Positions 5,412-5,421 of a stretch of DNA of 5,421 nt are shown one piece after another; the stretch's first letter is position 1; every line of letters starts with the position of its first letter. The translations under genes and the position numbers were made by a program. The DNA lies in NCBI GenBank assembly GCA_014378955.1, contig JACMMQ010000111.1, positions 1-5,421 on the forward strand. Reading direction: 5' to 3'. The stretch is from Clostridia bacterium (GTDB lineage Bacteria; Bacillota; Clostridia; SK-Y3; JACMMQ01). The notes beneath the pieces were generated by a model. That model worked only from the letters and a program-made list of their open reading frames with translations, was not told where the DNA came from and ran no database searches.

Positions 5412-5421
5412 GTAAGTGACA

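Noticed and set aside
1..5421. CRISPR arrays, insertion sequences, tRNA or rRNA genes, frameshifted genes.
   Set aside because: No regularly spaced repeats, transposase motifs, tRNA-like folds or broken reading frames were seen; all complete genes have full-length family architecture.

Overview
The window looks like chromosomal DNA of an anaerobic, low-GC Firmicute of the class Clostridia. The main evidence is a 45-residue, cysteine-rich SCIFF peptide gene (positions 821-958) next to its dedicated radical SAM/SPASM maturase, a pair that is nearly universal in Clostridia. Separate (unfused) secD and secF genes, an oxygen-sensitive NrdG, strong AGGAGG-type ribosome binding sites and sigma-A-like promoters agree with this. 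Every gene is on the + strand. I cannot name the genus from the sequence alone.

Layout. Positions 1-714 hold the 3' end of a GGDEF-HD-GYP cyclic-di-GMP signalling protein. After a gap of 106 bases with a good promoter comes scfA (821-958), the precursor of a ranthipeptide (a radical SAM-made thioether peptide). An 85-base gap with a 15-position hairpin (976-1009) separates it from scfB (1044-2390), the maturase. A near-consensus promoter (2407-2435) and a leader with two small hairpins precede secD (2511-3797) and secF (3813-4706), which are tightly coupled. A strong rho-independent terminator (4723-4748) closes that unit. nrdG (4782-5297) follows, probably from its own promoter right behind the terminator. 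The last 124 bases are non-coding and contain promoter-like sequence for a gene beyond the window.

How the genes fit together. ScfB is expected to bind the ScfA leader through its N-terminal recognition domain and to install a thioether; Cys32 and Thr37, the residue pair linked in studied homologues, are both present. No terminator is visible between scfB and secD, so scfA-scfB-secD-secF can be read as one transcript with an internal secD promoter. SecD and SecF are accessory membrane subunits that help the Sec channel export proteins. The peptide locus is thus physically tied to general export, but the window shows no dedicated peptidase or transporter for the peptide. NrdG activates the anaerobic ribonucleotide reductase; its partner nrdD is not in the window.

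Most of this is a recognisable Clostridial neighbourhood, not a new system. The points most worth a second look are the non-coding elements around scfA (a dyad bracketing the promoter and the intercistronic hairpin), the seventh cysteine of ScfA, and the unexplained co-location of the peptide with secDF.
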